Positions 12,388-25,351 of a DNA stretch of 64,000 bases are shown piece by piece (position 1 is the first letter of the stretch; the number at the start of each line of letters is the position of its first letter). A program made the position numbers and the translations under genes. The notes below the pieces were generated by a model, which saw only the letters and a program-made list of their open reading frames with translations, was not told the origin of the DNA and searched no databases. The stretch lies in NCBI GenBank assembly GCA_051294375.1, contig CM119266.1, forward strand, positions 19,231,657-19,295,656, given 5' to 3'. This DNA comes from Paraspadella gotoi. Taxonomy: Eukaryota; Chaetognatha.

Positions 12388-15300
12388 ATGTGCATGCGAA
12401 TTCGCATGACGTTACCAACGAGACCAATGACCCCGCCAACGACCCCTCCAATGACCCGCGCAGACGACCCCGCCAACGACCCCGCCAAAGACGTCATTGC
12501 AGCAAAAAGCGCGGCGGAAGAAAACAGAAGCCCGAACGTGATAGAGGATTTGTTGGAACCGGCGTTGATTTTGTTGGACGATCGAACGTCGAATATCGAA
12601 GTCGAAAAACGAGAAGAGAATCAAATAACAAAACCGAATCTTCCCCAGCGACTACATCACGAAAAACATCGTCAGAAATCGTCGAACGGATTTCGGCAAA
12701 ACAGAGGCGAAAATGCGATAAATCCGGATGCTGTTTCCGAGTCTCGCTCTGACAACGAAATGGAATTTTCGCGTTCAGAGTCTTCTTTATATTCTCCATC
12801 GTATTCCTCGTCATCATCATCATCTTCCTCTTCTTCGATCAAACATCTTCTTCGGCTTCGAGAGGCGGAACTCTCCTCATCCTCCTCGGGTCGTCTTCCT
12901 CCAGCGCCCAAACTGCCGGCGCCACGAATCCCCGAGACCGCGGCGAATCCGACGCCAACCGACTCGGCCGCCAAATACTTCAGCTACGTGGGCGGTCACG
13001 GGGGTCGTTATCGGGGTCGCTTCGATGACAACTATTTCGATTATACCATAGAAGAGGTTCCTCTACCGGAACTCAACTCCTTGTCCGGATTCGAGACGGA
13101 CTATCCCGACTTTTCGCCAAATCCCATCGACGCCGTCGAATCGGACGTCGGCACAAAGATATCTTCTTTCGATTCGGCCGACCCGAATCCCAGGGCGACC
13201 GGGGAGTTTCAACAAGGATCGCCTCTTTCACAAACGGGTTCCAAGGGCGGGTCGCCCAATATTGAGAGAGGCTTCGACGTTGAGTTGCCAAACTACGTAC
13301 ATCCGGAGCTTACTCTGCCGATCGATCAACCAGGATTCGATTACGAAGACTATTACGATTCTTACTACGACAAAAATTCACATTATTTCACAGGTTATAC
13401 ATGAGAAAAAGATAATTTCGATAAAGTAAAAAAAATTTCATCTGTTTACATTGAAGAGCGTACTTCGGAGAGTACTAGCGGAGCAACTCTATAGCTAAGT
13501 CTCTCTTCGGCTGGTCAGTCTGTCGGTATGTCCGTCTGTTTGGTTTTTTTTGCTTAAAACTTGAGTAATAAACCATAAGATGCTTCTTGTGGATATGTTT
13601 CTCACTTGTGTAGTCACGTGATCATCAGAAAATGCATATGGTCTTTTCATACAATTGAAACATTCTGTGAAATATTATACCAAATCATTTATAGGGAAGC
13701 CAGGTACTCTGGAAGTGAATAAACGAGACTGTGAGAGAGTCTCGATTGAAAGCTTGCAGGGACCTGCTATGTCATTATCTTGTAAGAGTGATGGAGATCT
13801 TAAACCACCAAAGCCTGTCCAAAGTCAGGGGCAAGATAGCTTATTAATTAAATGAATGAATAATTTTTTAATATTTTTATACGAATTCTAGTTCTAGCGG
13901 CGCAACGTTTTGAATTCGTTTATTACATAAATAACTTGTTACATCATATCATTTATGTCATTATAACGAAATAAGTTTAACTCAATAATTCGATAAATGA
14001 ATTAGCATTTAATACGTTTTCGTCCTTCATCCCTTCCGTCTTTCGCATCGCAAGAAGTGGAATCTGACTTTGACGATTTTAGCCCCGAGTCCAACGAGCT
14101 TCCTTTCAAACTCCTCGTGACTCCGACCGACAATTCGGCGTCAATCGACGGGCCTTCGCCAATCGAAGGCGGCCTTGGGATCGACGAGAGCTCCACCGAC
14201 TCTCCAAAGTTTCCCGAAACCGCCGCCACGTCGACGACTTTCGCCGCAACGACACCGCCTCCGCCGCCATTGCCGCATCCGCCCGGTCGCGGAATCGTCG
14301 GCAAAAGTAACAACGACGACGACGACGTTGAATTCGACAATGAAGACGACGTAGATGTCGCTTCGAAGTTAAAGCCACCCGCGGTTATCCAACCTGGAAA
14401 CGAAGAGGAACAAATCATCGACGGTAAAACCGAAATAAAAACTTCTGCGTTTTAAAAAGGAAAGAAAACAAGTGTCGTCTGCTTACTAAATAAAACAAAA
14501 CAATAAACGTTCGTGAAGTGAAGTCGTAGCAAGAAGATGTGACTCCGAATTCACCCGCCTTTTTTTTTTGTTTCACCACTAATTTCATTTTTTCACTCGT
14601 TGCTTTGACCATTGATGGCATTAATGGATAATTAACTCCGGTGTTCCTCCTATTAACTATGACATCTTCTTTTATCTTTCGCTGTTTTAGATTAATTTTT
14701 TTCCCTTTCAAATGCAGAGATGAATGCTTAATTTGCTAAATGTCAAACGCTAATACAAAATCCGTGATTGCGCTTTTTAGACGCAGAATTTTAATTTAAT
14801 TCTCCTTTCTTTTCAAATTGTTTTATACTAAAGTGACTTGCCGTGATTGTGACTAAATAATAACTGGAGATAATAACAAAGCTATAGATCGTTGGAATAC
14901 AGTCGTTTTAACACATGAACAATAAAAACAAATATTTTCTACAAAATAATTTCTTTCCCTAACGCGGATCTTTTGTCGATTATTTGAGTCATGTGATACC
15001 AACCTAATTTTATTTTTAATATCTATAACTGAATTATCGGATTTTGGCCATGTAAGTGATGTTATCATCACTGATAGAACGATTAGAACTTAAAAACGGC
15101 TTTTTTGATACCCTTTTCGATTGTGCGTAGAATTAGCCAAATATGTAAGATATCTTTATATTAAGAAAAGCTTCTATGATATAGAAATGACATCGGCTTA
15201 ATTTTGTTTTTTTAGGAGGATCTACTCAACGTTTATCCAATTCAATTCCTGATCCCGAATATGGAAGATACGACGCTAACATACCAGATCCTCGGGGCCG

Positions 15301-17636
15301 GTATCCTCAGCCCGATCCCCGCGGGTCTTACCCTCAGCCCGATTCCAGGGGGCCTTACCCTCAGCCCGATCGCCAGGAGCCATACCCACTTCCAGATCAG
15401 AACGGATATCCCTCACCAGGTAATAAGACAGTGTCGACGATAGCGTGGATAAATTGATGAATTACAACAAAAATTTTGCGTTGTTAAATAGAAGTAAAGA
15501 GGTATTTTTGCCCCCCCAATTTGCAGTTTAAAACTATACGTAAAATCAATCTAAAATCAAATGTAGATTTTTAGAATTTTACTCAAAAATTTTACATTAT
15601 TTCACATCAGTTTAAAAAGTAATTACATCGATATAGGAATCAGATGAGTAATCGCGAGCAGCCCTTAATTTCATAGTTTTTATTTTCGACGACCGGGATT
15701 CGTTTTTTTTAGACAAAGGAGTTGCAGCCGGCGTCGCACCTCCCTGCAAGGACTGTAGCATTGACATTGACCTCGGAAACGGTGATTTCTTTTGGATGCT
15801 CATTCCATCTCGTTCCCAATATCACAGACAATTCGAGTGGCAGTTTTGTCACCGACATCGTGATGCCAATGATGTCGGTGATAGTCGGCGCTAAAAACTA
15901 TTTAGAAATTTCTCGATTAACCATTTGTAGCCGACAATCCTCTCCGCTTTCGATCCCATGGCATTTCCCTTAACAAGTCGAACCTTTTAACTCGTTTTAA
16001 CTCCGTGAAAGTGATTCACTAATGATGCATGACGTTCTCTTCGTTGGTCCTCACAGTTTTTCATCGCGAGCGACGATGGAACCGACTTCTTCGTCGTCTT
16101 GCAATTGATTCTTGTCGTGAGACGAAAACTCATTTAGCATTTTTGACAATTCACAACTGATTGAGTTGAAACCTTATTTGATTATTATGACGATCTGGAT
16201 TAAGAGCTTCAGTTATTTTAATAACTTTACAGCTAAATATTTTATTCACTTGTTTGTCTACCAATTTCGGCCTTATTTTTCCAGAACGCCCCATTTCATC
16301 TTAAACGCGGAATTAGGTTAATCTTTTAATAAAATATTAGGTTGGAGGTTAGGTTTAAGGATTAGGTTAAGCATTAACGTTAAAGATTAGATTATAAATA
16401 ATGGATTAGGGTTTAAGGTTAGGGTTCAAAATTAGGTAAGGGTTATAGATTAAAGTTAATTCAGGTTAAGGATTAGATTATGGTTTTTAGAATATATTTA
16501 TTTTAAATATAAAAGTGTCAAATTGAATTACGGGATAAAGGAACAGATATGAGGCGCTTTTGGAAAAGAGAGCCTAAATTTTCTGATACTTTTAGTTGGA
16601 TAATTGTATGTCGGTACTTTGTACAGATTGATTGGTGACTCAATGAATTCGTTTTTATTTTAAACCAGGAGGAAGTAGTAGAGCTCAGGATCCTCGAGGA
16701 ACTCGATTGACCTCCTCTAGATGGACTTATGGAGGGGATCTACATCGAAGGGGTACAACATTTTGTCTCTTGTCAAACTGAGCCTATTCGCTTGTGTGGC
16801 TGCTGCATATTTGCTGCGATGCTACCGATATTGTTGCTTAACATTCGCTTCACAATAATACTTTATTTTTCGTTATATTTTATTTGCGGCGTATCTCTCG
16901 CTATTTCGGGAATTTGAAGCATATTGTCTTTCAACAGATGGCACGGACATTAGTTATACAATAATTATTCAAGCTTTTTTTTTTTGGTGAAACGGATACA
17001 TAATATATATCGAATAGCCGTATCTTTTATATAATTATAATAATGTATATGTAGATGAAAGTAAACTAACTAGTCTAAACCAAGTCTAAACAATAAATAA
17101 TAAACAAAATCATCAAATTTCCGTTTGAAGTTCATAGCATATAATTACAGTTTGTTTGTTTTTTTTTCAACTCACATTCATTTTTATTTGTTTAGTGGCC
17201 ATGTATATTAGGTGCAAGCTCATAGTTTAAAATAGCAGTAAAGTCTGAAGCGATGACCGTCCTACAGATCTATAAAAAAAAAATTTTAACGTAATAATTT
17301 CATACTCACAAACTACTTGGTGTTTCAACAACAGGGTCCTGTAATGTTAGTTTAAATCTTAATCTGCAATCTTTTTAAAATAAAACTAAATATAGTGCCG
17401 CAGAAGTTTTTAGAGTTCACCACGCCTCTCGTCCGGCTTTCATTCCCATTGGCGCTGGAGGCAGATCGAGCTCCACCCAATCTCAAGTTTCTCGATATGC
17501 CTTTGGAATCAGGAAATGGCCAGATGGGCCGCGAGGACGCTTGTTCTCAGCATCTTGTGCAACGTACGGCATCGTGTTTCACAATGATACAAAAATTATA
17601 ACAACCCTAGAAATTTTCAAATGGCGTTCGCGTTGA
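12388..17636 (+). CDS. Unrecognised acidic Ser/Pro-rich protein with YPQPD repeats, six exons
   Basis: I do not recognise the family. Predicted exons are A 12388-13393, B 14055-14423, C 15216-15419, D 15713-15877, E 16669-16752 and F 17404-17636. All five introns are GT-AG and phase 1, and together they give 686 codons plus TGA. The start ATG is the first after an in-frame TAG, and there is no signal peptide. Exon A encodes a poly-Ser run, Pro-rich stretches and Asp/Tyr-rich segments (FDDNYFDY, YEDYYDSYYD). Exon B is Asp/Glu-rich with a PPPPP run. Exon C has three copies of a YPQPD unit spaced by SRG/PRG-like linkers. Exon D has a CKDC motif. Exons A-C are well supported; D-F rest on open frame and phase only. 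F overlaps one candidate laminin start at 17621. AATAAA at 17690-17695 would fit as the poly(A) signal. Confidence 0.5.
13690..13872 (+). repeat. Dispersed short repeat family R1 (copy near exon A)
   Basis: A short interspersed repeat ending in an AATGAATGAATAAT-like tail. The hallmark internal words are GAAAGCTTGCAG, TAAACCACCAAAGCCTG and GGGCAAGATAGCTTA. Other copies are at 1079-1245 (the duplicate partner), 7436-7605 and 19790-19952 on the plus strand, and 25925-26125, 33510-33700 and 36845-36960 on the minus strand. The folded arm repeats the last two. No tRNA A and B boxes are evident, so the class is not settled. Confidence 0.75.
15216..15419 (+). CDS. Exon C of the acidic gene: YPQPD tandem repeat
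   Basis: This exon is flanked by a T-rich AG acceptor and a GTAATA donor. In frame it encodes three near-identical blocks of YPQPD followed by PRG, SRG or RQ, preceded by IPDPRGR and followed by YPLPDQNGYPSP. The repeat unit is about 8-9 residues and rich in Pro, Tyr, Asp and Arg. Repeats of this kind occur in many unrelated secreted and structural proteins, so they do not identify the gene. The left copy (2527-2727) has the same repeat with indels. Confidence 0.6.
16265..16500 (-). repeat. Dispersed repeat family R2: degenerate TTAGG tract plus conserved box
   Basis: About 150 bp of degenerate TTAGGTTAAGG-like units adjoins a conserved box. Read on the minus strand, the box contains GAAATGGGGCGTTCTGG followed by AAAATAAGGCC. 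The left-copy equivalent is about 3565-3800. Related arrangements are at about 22600-22770 and 41040-41260, with a folded copy at about 46190-46370. Part of the tract type also occurs at 54640-54740. The tract resembles decayed telomere-type repeat, but it is too irregular to call telomeric. Confidence 0.6.
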
Positions 17637-17663
17637 TGATAGTCCTTCCAACTCCTTCTGCGG
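17621..17663 (+). CDS. Candidate laminin beta first coding exon (alternative A)
   Basis: ATG in a good context (CAAATGG) with an in-frame TGA upstream, encoding MAFALMIVLPTPSA and ending before a GTACAA donor in phase 1. Phase 1 is exactly what laminin exon 1 at 19048 needs. The hydrophobic stretch is short and has no basic residue, so it is a weak signal peptide. It overlaps exon F of the acidic gene in another frame, so both cannot be constitutive exons of separate genes. Confidence 0.25.
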
Positions 17664-18275
17664 GTACAATGAAATATATATAATAATATAATAAATATAT
17701 ATTTATATATTTATCTTTATACAATTATATATTAAATATAATAATTATATAATATGTAATAATAATATGTATTGTATTTTTGATAAAAGAAAAAAAATGA
17801 GTTCAACAATAAAATTAAATAAATATGAATAAATTTGAAAATAAAATTGAATAGTCAATTGTTCATCAAACGGGCTATGTGATTTGTTTTGGTTAGTGAA
17901 GATTACTAGCGACTGAACTACAGTAAATTTACTTTGTACTCCTCGTCGTGGTTTTGGTTATTTGATTTTTTTTTATCTTCTTAGATACAATTAATTTATT
18001 TATCTTAATTATGATCATTAACATCCTCATTTCTAACCGATAAAGTGGCAAGAGATACATTATTAATTATTTTTGACAAATGGTAAAGTGATTTACAGGA
18101 CCCTGTTTAAAACACAGACATGTTTTTTCGTTCACGTAGATAACACAGTTTAGAAAAGATAACACTTTTATTAAGCATTCATTTCATTTCGAATAATAGA
18201 AAGGAATGAAATCCAGTTTTCACCCAAGTCTCATTTAGAATCGTTGAATTAGAAACGGACTCCAACAAACCTTAG

Positions 18276-18377
18276 TTGCTCCATTGTTTAAATTCATATT
18301 TTCCGTCGTTGCTCTTTTGCTCCCAGTTCCGCCTGGTGGCGTCATCCAACATGAATATCGCCCATATGTCGTTTTGG
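18276..18377 (+). CDS. Candidate laminin beta signal-peptide exon (alternative B)
   Basis: A 102-nt block bounded by AG at 18274-18275 and a GTAAAA donor at 18378, phase 1 on both sides, so it can join laminin exon 1 in frame. It encodes a hydrophobic core (FKFIFSVVALLLPVP) followed by a small-residue PGG that would suit signal-peptidase cleavage. It has no ATG, so it would need a 5' exon, possibly 17621-17663. The acceptor lacks a strong pyrimidine tract. This looks the better secretory signal, but it is unproven. Confidence 0.3.
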
Positions 18378-19047
18378 GTAAAATTCGAACAAAAACAAAA
18401 ACCAAAAAGAACATTAATACAACTTTATCTTAGAATTGCTTTCTTATTTGACATCATTATACTCTGCCGTGTTGATATTTTTATTTTAATATTTAATTTC
18501 AGTGTGTCCTAAGTTGATACGTATAGGCTTTTTTTACCGACGCTTGCTTCGAATCGTAGTTGCATCCCTTAGCTGAAAGGTTCCTCCCATGCGCCGTTAA
18601 TGTTTCTCTTTAAACCTTTACATGATTTTTTTTTCTTATTTTAAAAATCAGAAAGCCGTCGTTTTATTTTTTTTTTTTTAAGTGAAAAAAAAAATAAGAC
18701 TCTAATTTATAGAAAACAATATTCGTTGTTATTTTGTGATAGTCTCTTTTATCGTCCGCGTGCATGCAGTGATCATCATATCATCATAATGATCATTTTA
18801 AATAGAAACGCTTTTTTTTTCGTTTCCGCCTCCCGAAAGCCGAAAACGTTCGTCGAAGATTTTTCTCCATGATTTTACAGAAATGTTTTAATTTCAAATC
18901 CACCAGCATTGCGACATGGAAATTAAAAAAAAAATAAACACATATTCCTCTCACAAAAACGCTTTTAGCATTAACCGTTAATATGTCATTCATAAGATTT
19001 CACTCTTGACGAGAAATAAAAATGGTTTTTATTAACTTTGATTTCAG

Positions 19048-22000
19048 GCAGCAGCGGGCAACCCTCTCCGTGTCAGGAGAGCAGTTGCTATCCGGCCACG
19101 GGCGATCTTCTCATTGGACGACAGGATAAGTTATCAGCTTCGTCCACCTGCGGACTTCAAGGTGAGTCAAAGTCTCTCTGCAACAGATTCAAAGTATGAG
19201 TAATTATAATTAGGCATAATGGGACTAGCCAAGTTTTCTTACAAGAAAATTTAAAATATTATTAACTGAATAAAAATTTAGATTTTTTTTTTAGTCAATT
19301 TTATTTGTCATTATTCATTTGTGGCTCTACCCTGGCCCTCTTTGTTGCCCTCGCCTCTCTGTATTCCATGTCTTCTCACCATACATTTTCTGATGCGGTA
19401 TAGTTTGATTTATGAAATAACAATATGTATATTAATATCCCCTATTTTCTTGTCCTTGTCCTGAAGGACCAACGCGCTACTGCATCGTCTCCCATCTCGA
19501 GGACGAGAAAAAATGTTTCATGTGCGACTCTCGGCGCCCGTTTCAGATGAGCGCCAACGAGGAAAGTCACAACATTGAAAACGTCGTTTCCACTTTTAAC
19601 AACAGGAGGTCAGTTGTGGGCCACTCATTGTTTACTCTTTTCAACTTTAATGATTTGAATAATTACAAAATAAGGAGTATAGTATAGTATTCCACGATCT
19701 AATACTTAAGGGAGTGGTCCTATTTTACCTCTTTTACAATCGCAACATTCCTTGAAAGTTGAAACAAAGCTTTATCAATAAGGGAGCCATGTACTGGGAG
19801 TGAACAGACTAGACTGTGAGAAAGTCTTGATTGAAAGCTTGCAGTGTCCAGCTACGTTATAATTTGTTAGAAGGAGAGAGGCCTTAACTCACCATAGCCT
19901 AAGGGGCATGATATCTAATTTTAGAAAAATAAATGAATGAATAATTTTAATATTGGCTGTAGCAATTCCATCGCTTTACAAGATCGGTTCATCCAATGTG
20001 TTGCGCCGCAGTGACTTTATTTTGACGTTTATTTCTCTTGATATGACATGACGTGACATGACATGACTACAAGAACTTTCTTCGCTGTGTATTTATGATA
20101 CGCACTTTTATTCTTTATAGTTTTAGGATTTCCTAAAGGTGGCGCTAGCAGTCCCTTAGATTTGAGTTTTTTTTTTTCAGTCTTAACAAATGAGCAAATG
20201 AGCAAATGAGCAAGCAAGCAAGTAGGCGAATTATATGTATTTTTAACGTAAGTGGGACAGACCGACGGGCAGACATACCGACCAACAGACCGACCGAAAA
20301 GTGACTTATAGTGTTGCTCCAAGCAGAGGCAAATCAATCCGATCTGCTCTTTTTTTCAGAAAATCCTGGTGGCAATCGGAAAACGGGAAGGAGTTCGTCT
20401 CGCTGCGTTTGGACCTCGAGGCCGAGTTTCACTTTACTCACCTCATTATGACTTTTAAGACTTTTCGTCCCGCCGCCTTCCTCATCGAAAGATCATACGA
20501 TCACGGACAAACTTGGAAGATCTACAGATACTTCGCCTACAGCTGCTACGACTCTTTTCCCAGTATGTCTTTGTTCAATCGGTTGATTAACGAGATTGTT
20601 CAATGTTAAGAAAACCTGTTCAATGTTACATTATGAGAAACGTAACATATCTCTAACAAGATCGAATGAATTGCGGACAATTTAATGGCAAAAAGACGGT
20701 AAAATGAGAGAAACTTTTAAAAAAATTGAGCCATAAAAAATATACAGGGAAATCTTGCTCTTTTAGAAAGTATGAGAAAATTGGTTTAAAAGGTAAGAAT
20801 TAATATTTTTTTTTTAAATTCAGGATGAAACTAAAAAAACGAGATGTGATAAAAAATTAATAATTTCTACATGATTGAATTTCTTTAGGCGGCCAATATG
20901 TTTAGTTGTTTACCGATTGAAAGCTAAGATCAAGAAAATTTCGAAAATGTTTTTCATTTTATTCGAAGTTTAACAGTTTAACAGTTCTAAGTTACTTGTA
21001 AATCAATAACAATCAATAACAGTAACGCAAACGAATTTCATTTATCATATAATTAATAAATAAATAAATTTAAACAACAAACAATGCCAATTAATTTATA
21101 ATATCGTCGAACAAAATGCTATCGTCAGCATTGTCTAGTCTTACAGGGGTGGCACCCTATATCGAGACAAAACTTAACGTCCTGCCCTGTCTGAACGATT
21201 TGAGATACAATAATAAAATGGGTGGAAAAAGTTTTTTCTGGGTTTTTGATTTATATACACTGAAACAAAATAATTTTTTAAGTCACTGCAAGGCGTTGTG
21301 GATGTTTTCAAAACATTTAGTCGTTTTTATGCTTGCGCATTGTATTGCATACGATGAAAGCCATATTTGTTAATATTTTTATTGGTTGTTTCGGAATGTC
21401 TTATCTTCAATTAACCTGATTTAAAGCTTTTCATTACTATCCTAATTAAACCTATTGAATTTTTTTTGAGGTAAGTAAAACAAAATTTTAAAAAGATTAT
21501 AATGAATATGCTTAAATTGTCAAATACTTTATATATTTCTTACCTTTTTGACACCTTTATTATGCATTCAGAAATTTTACATAATTCATTTAATTATCTG
21601 ACAATATCGTTAATAAATATTTTTATAAAAGTAAGTTTTAATAAAAATTAAACCATAACAGTAACTTACCTGAACCTTACCTGCTTACTGAGCAGTTGCC
21701 TTTGCTTCATTAAAAAAAGCATATTATCAAAGAATTTCAACACAATTAATGTATTGTCTAAAAGCTAAGAGAGAGTATTATACGAATATTTATTCAGATT
21801 TGAAAAATCATTAAGAGCTAAGAGTAATGATTTTTTAAAATTTTGTCTCGATATATGGTCCCACCCCTGTATTTCGAGAAAATTTTACCGACAAAAGTTC
21901 TATCAATCTTTAAGTTGGATGGCAAAGATATTTTCTTTTAATCAACGAGAACAAACATTGGGAAGGACGGGAAACATTAATCGTATTTTTATCTGATTAA

Positions 22001-22981
22001 TGGCGTAGACTTGATGTATTGCCAGATTGAGAAAACAAAGATTCACATAATAAAACTCGCTTTATATTTCAAACCCGACGCTTTCTAAAACGACTTTAAT
22101 TCTTTTTTCGCTCTCTCGAATTAAAATAATTACAATAATAATAATAATAAAGGGTTAAATTTGACATTAACAAAGTAGAATTTTGGCTTCTTTTCAACCA
22201 ACGCTAAACCACCCCTAACCCTAGCCCCCCCCCACCCCACCTAAACCCTAGTCGGTGAATATAAAATTAAGCCAATAAGGATATTCTACTAATTTTAACA
22301 ATTTTCCAACACCCCCTTTGTCTCAACAGACATCCCCACGGGACCGCAACGGTCGATCGGCGAAGTTGTCTGCGAGTCTCGCTACTCTGACGTCGCTCCA
22401 TCTACCGACGGCGAAGTCATCTTCAGAGTTTTGAGTCCGAATATCGAAATCGATGACCCATACGCCGAAAACGTCCAAGGTCACTTTCCATTTTTATTTT
22501 AACGTTTTGGATTGTTTTTTTTTAAGAATGTTTTATTTCTGTTCTTTTATCTCGAAATTTAATTTTAATTTTAATATTTTAAACTTTTAATTTAATGCTT
22601 AATCATTCTAATCCTCAACTCTAACTTAACTCTTATCCTAAATTTTTACCCCTAACCTCTGACCATAAACCTTGGTCCTTAATCTAAATTCTGAATTTAA
22701 AAAAGTTAGCCTAAATCCCAATATAAAATGAAATGGGCCGTTCTGGGAAAATAACGCCCTACAATTCTGCAAAACCAGAATTACTGCGAATGACGAACTT
22801 GCGCATCAACTTCACAAAACTGCACACACTTGGCGACGATCTGTTGGACGCGAGGGCAGAAATCGATGAGAAGTACTATTACGCTGTGTACGATATGGTT
22901 GTCCGAGGGTCGTGCTCGTGTTACGGGCATGCGTCCAGATGCATACCCTTGGAGGATCAGCAAGTTCACAGGAGAGACATG
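19048..22981 (+). CDS. Laminin beta LN domain (exons 1-5)
   Basis: Exons are 19048-19161, 19467-19608, 20360-20562, 22330-22479 and 22779-22981, about 270 residues. Diagnostic LN pieces include [63 protein letters not shown] and [15 protein letters not shown]. The last exon runs into the first LE domain ([14 protein letters not shown]). LN mediates the ternary node of laminin networks. The acceptor of exon 5 lies only about 15 bases past an R2 repeat box. Confidence 0.92.
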
Positions 22982-25320
22982 GTGAGTGGGATGGTGAGTG
23001 GGAGAAAAAGTGGTACAAGATTTTAAAAGAAAATGAAAATTATAATCATTGAATATTTGCTTTTCTTAATTTTTTTTTTTTTGTACTTTGTGCCGCAAAA
23101 TAGGCTTTTAGTTTTAATGTTTGAAACAGCCAAAGTGACAAAAGTTTTTTTGAAAGCTGAAAGTCCATTGGCGTTAAACTAACTCTTTATTTCTCCTTCA
23201 AAACGCTTTGTATTCCCACCTCATCCAACGCATGCAGCCGGAGCAGCATCATCTTCGTAAAGTAATCCCAACATCTACATACCGTCACAACCTTACTCGC
23301 TAGTCAATAAAAAACGTCTTAAAAATAGAATATACAAATTTGTGGTTTTCCAATTGACTCTTTAAAAGACCAAGTGTTTAATACTTATAACCGGTTTTAA
23401 AATAACATCGGAAAAAAGGGGAAATATCCGCTCGTCTCAAATTATTTGTAATTCTTTTTTCCAAGAACTTCAAATACATTGGAGACATTTTGTTTGGACA
23501 CTACCAAAAGGCCTAGACGTATGGTTTCGCACAGCTGTCGCACTAGAACTCTTTTCACTTAATAAGCAAAACTTTAGTCAGTCTCTTCCTTGCTGTTTTA
23601 TCTCGTCGACTGTCGTGCATGAATGTCCCGTCTCCTAGTTAAATAAGCTTTCAACGAAACATTGTTTTAACTTTAAATTTTTTCTCTGTCGCCCTCTTAG
23701 GTTTACGGAAAGTGCGATTGTCAACACAACACGAAAGGACTCAACTGTGACGAATGCGAAGACTTCTACAATGACCTACCGTGGAGACCGGCGATCGGAA
23801 GCCTCACTCATGCGTGTCAACGATGCGAGTGCAACGGACACGCCACGCGATGCCACTTCGATCTGGCGGTGAGAATGACCAAGTTTTTTTTTGGGGGGGG
23901 GAGATTTTATTCGATAAAGGAGCTGAACAATTGAACATTGTCGTTCCAGAAATAAGGAAGTAACCAAATTTCCGTTTTCAGGTGTACGTGGCTTCTGGCA
24001 ACGTATCGGGCGGCGTCTGTGACGATTGCGCTCACAACACGATGGGTCGTAATTGTCAAGAATGTCGACCGGGTTTTTTCCAACAAGAGGGAAGGGCGGT
24101 GCGTGACCCAAACGTCTGCCAACCCTGCGACTGTGATCCCGTCGGATCGGAGAACAACGGAGAATGTGAGAGTCGCACCGATCCCGCGAACAACCTCGTC
24201 GCTGGCAGGTTTGATGTACTTTTGTTTTGTACTTTTTTCTAATAATAATAATTGTAAAAATAATAATGATAATAATCTTTTTTTTTTGTTTCTTCGTTTT
24301 TTTTTTCAATAATGATTATAATAAAACTGAACTCGTTGGTTTCCAGGTGCATCTGCCGGAGAAATGTCGACGGACGGCGGTGCGACAGATGCAAGGCCGG
24401 ATTCTGGAATCGCAATGTGAACAACCCGGAAGGATGTGAAAGATGCGGATGCAATACGCTCGGTACCGTCAATAACCGCGGCTGCGACGAAATCACGGGA
24501 GAATGCACTTGCAAGCGATTCGTCGTCGGTCGCAGCTGCGATCAATGTCAGGTTAGGTTACATTTGGTTAGGATAGGGTTAGGGTAGGGTTTCAGGAAGA
24601 ATATAAAGCAATTAGTCTTCGTTAATTGCCTTTTCAGCCGTAGTTAATGAATGCCGTGGTTTTTCCCGTACACGCTTCAAAGTTTTTTTTAGCAGTTTAA
24701 AAAAAAATGATGGATATCGCAATTTCTCGAAGTACTTTTTTTTTTCTATGTTTCTTAGTCTTCTTTCTTTATTTTAGACAGTCAAGGTCTTTGCCATTCC
24801 TGTTATTCCAAAGGCGCCAATTTCAATGATATTCGGATTTTGTCGGTTTTCTTGGGTCGCAGTTGTTTTTGTTTTTTTCCTTCGAGGAAATACTCTAAAA
24901 CATTTATCATAGACAAACCTGGCATCCCCTTTATCTTCACAAAAATGAACAGAGCTCATTGAACAATAAACATAATACTTATGTTTATACACACATTTAA
25001 TTCTGCAAATATTACTGAAGCTATGAATACTTTTTTCTCTTTTTTTTTTTTTTTTGCAGCCAAATTTCTACGGTTTAAGCGACAGCGAGGAGGGATGCAA
25101 ACCCTGCGAATGTGACTCAGGTTTGTTTTTTTAAATTTTTTTGTGAAAATATCACTTTATTGCCAATCTCTATATCCGGATTAATAATAATAATAATAAT
25201 AGTAATAATAATAATAATAATAATAAAATAGTAATAATTTTTGTCTGGTTTAAACACAACAACGTTATAGACTTTGCATCTGAGCCTTTTTGACTGTTAT
25301 TATTATTATTATTTTTATTA

Positions 25321-25351
<31 letters not shown>

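Larger units (their letters stand above)
12597..22474. repeat. Right copy of the large direct duplication (frame-intact)
   Basis: This is the partner of 1-10159. Its coding exons keep open frames and its splice phases are consistent through all the laminin exons, so I treat it as the reliable copy. Sequence continues without a gap past 22474 into the rest of the laminin gene, whereas the left copy stops at an N gap. Confidence 0.93.
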
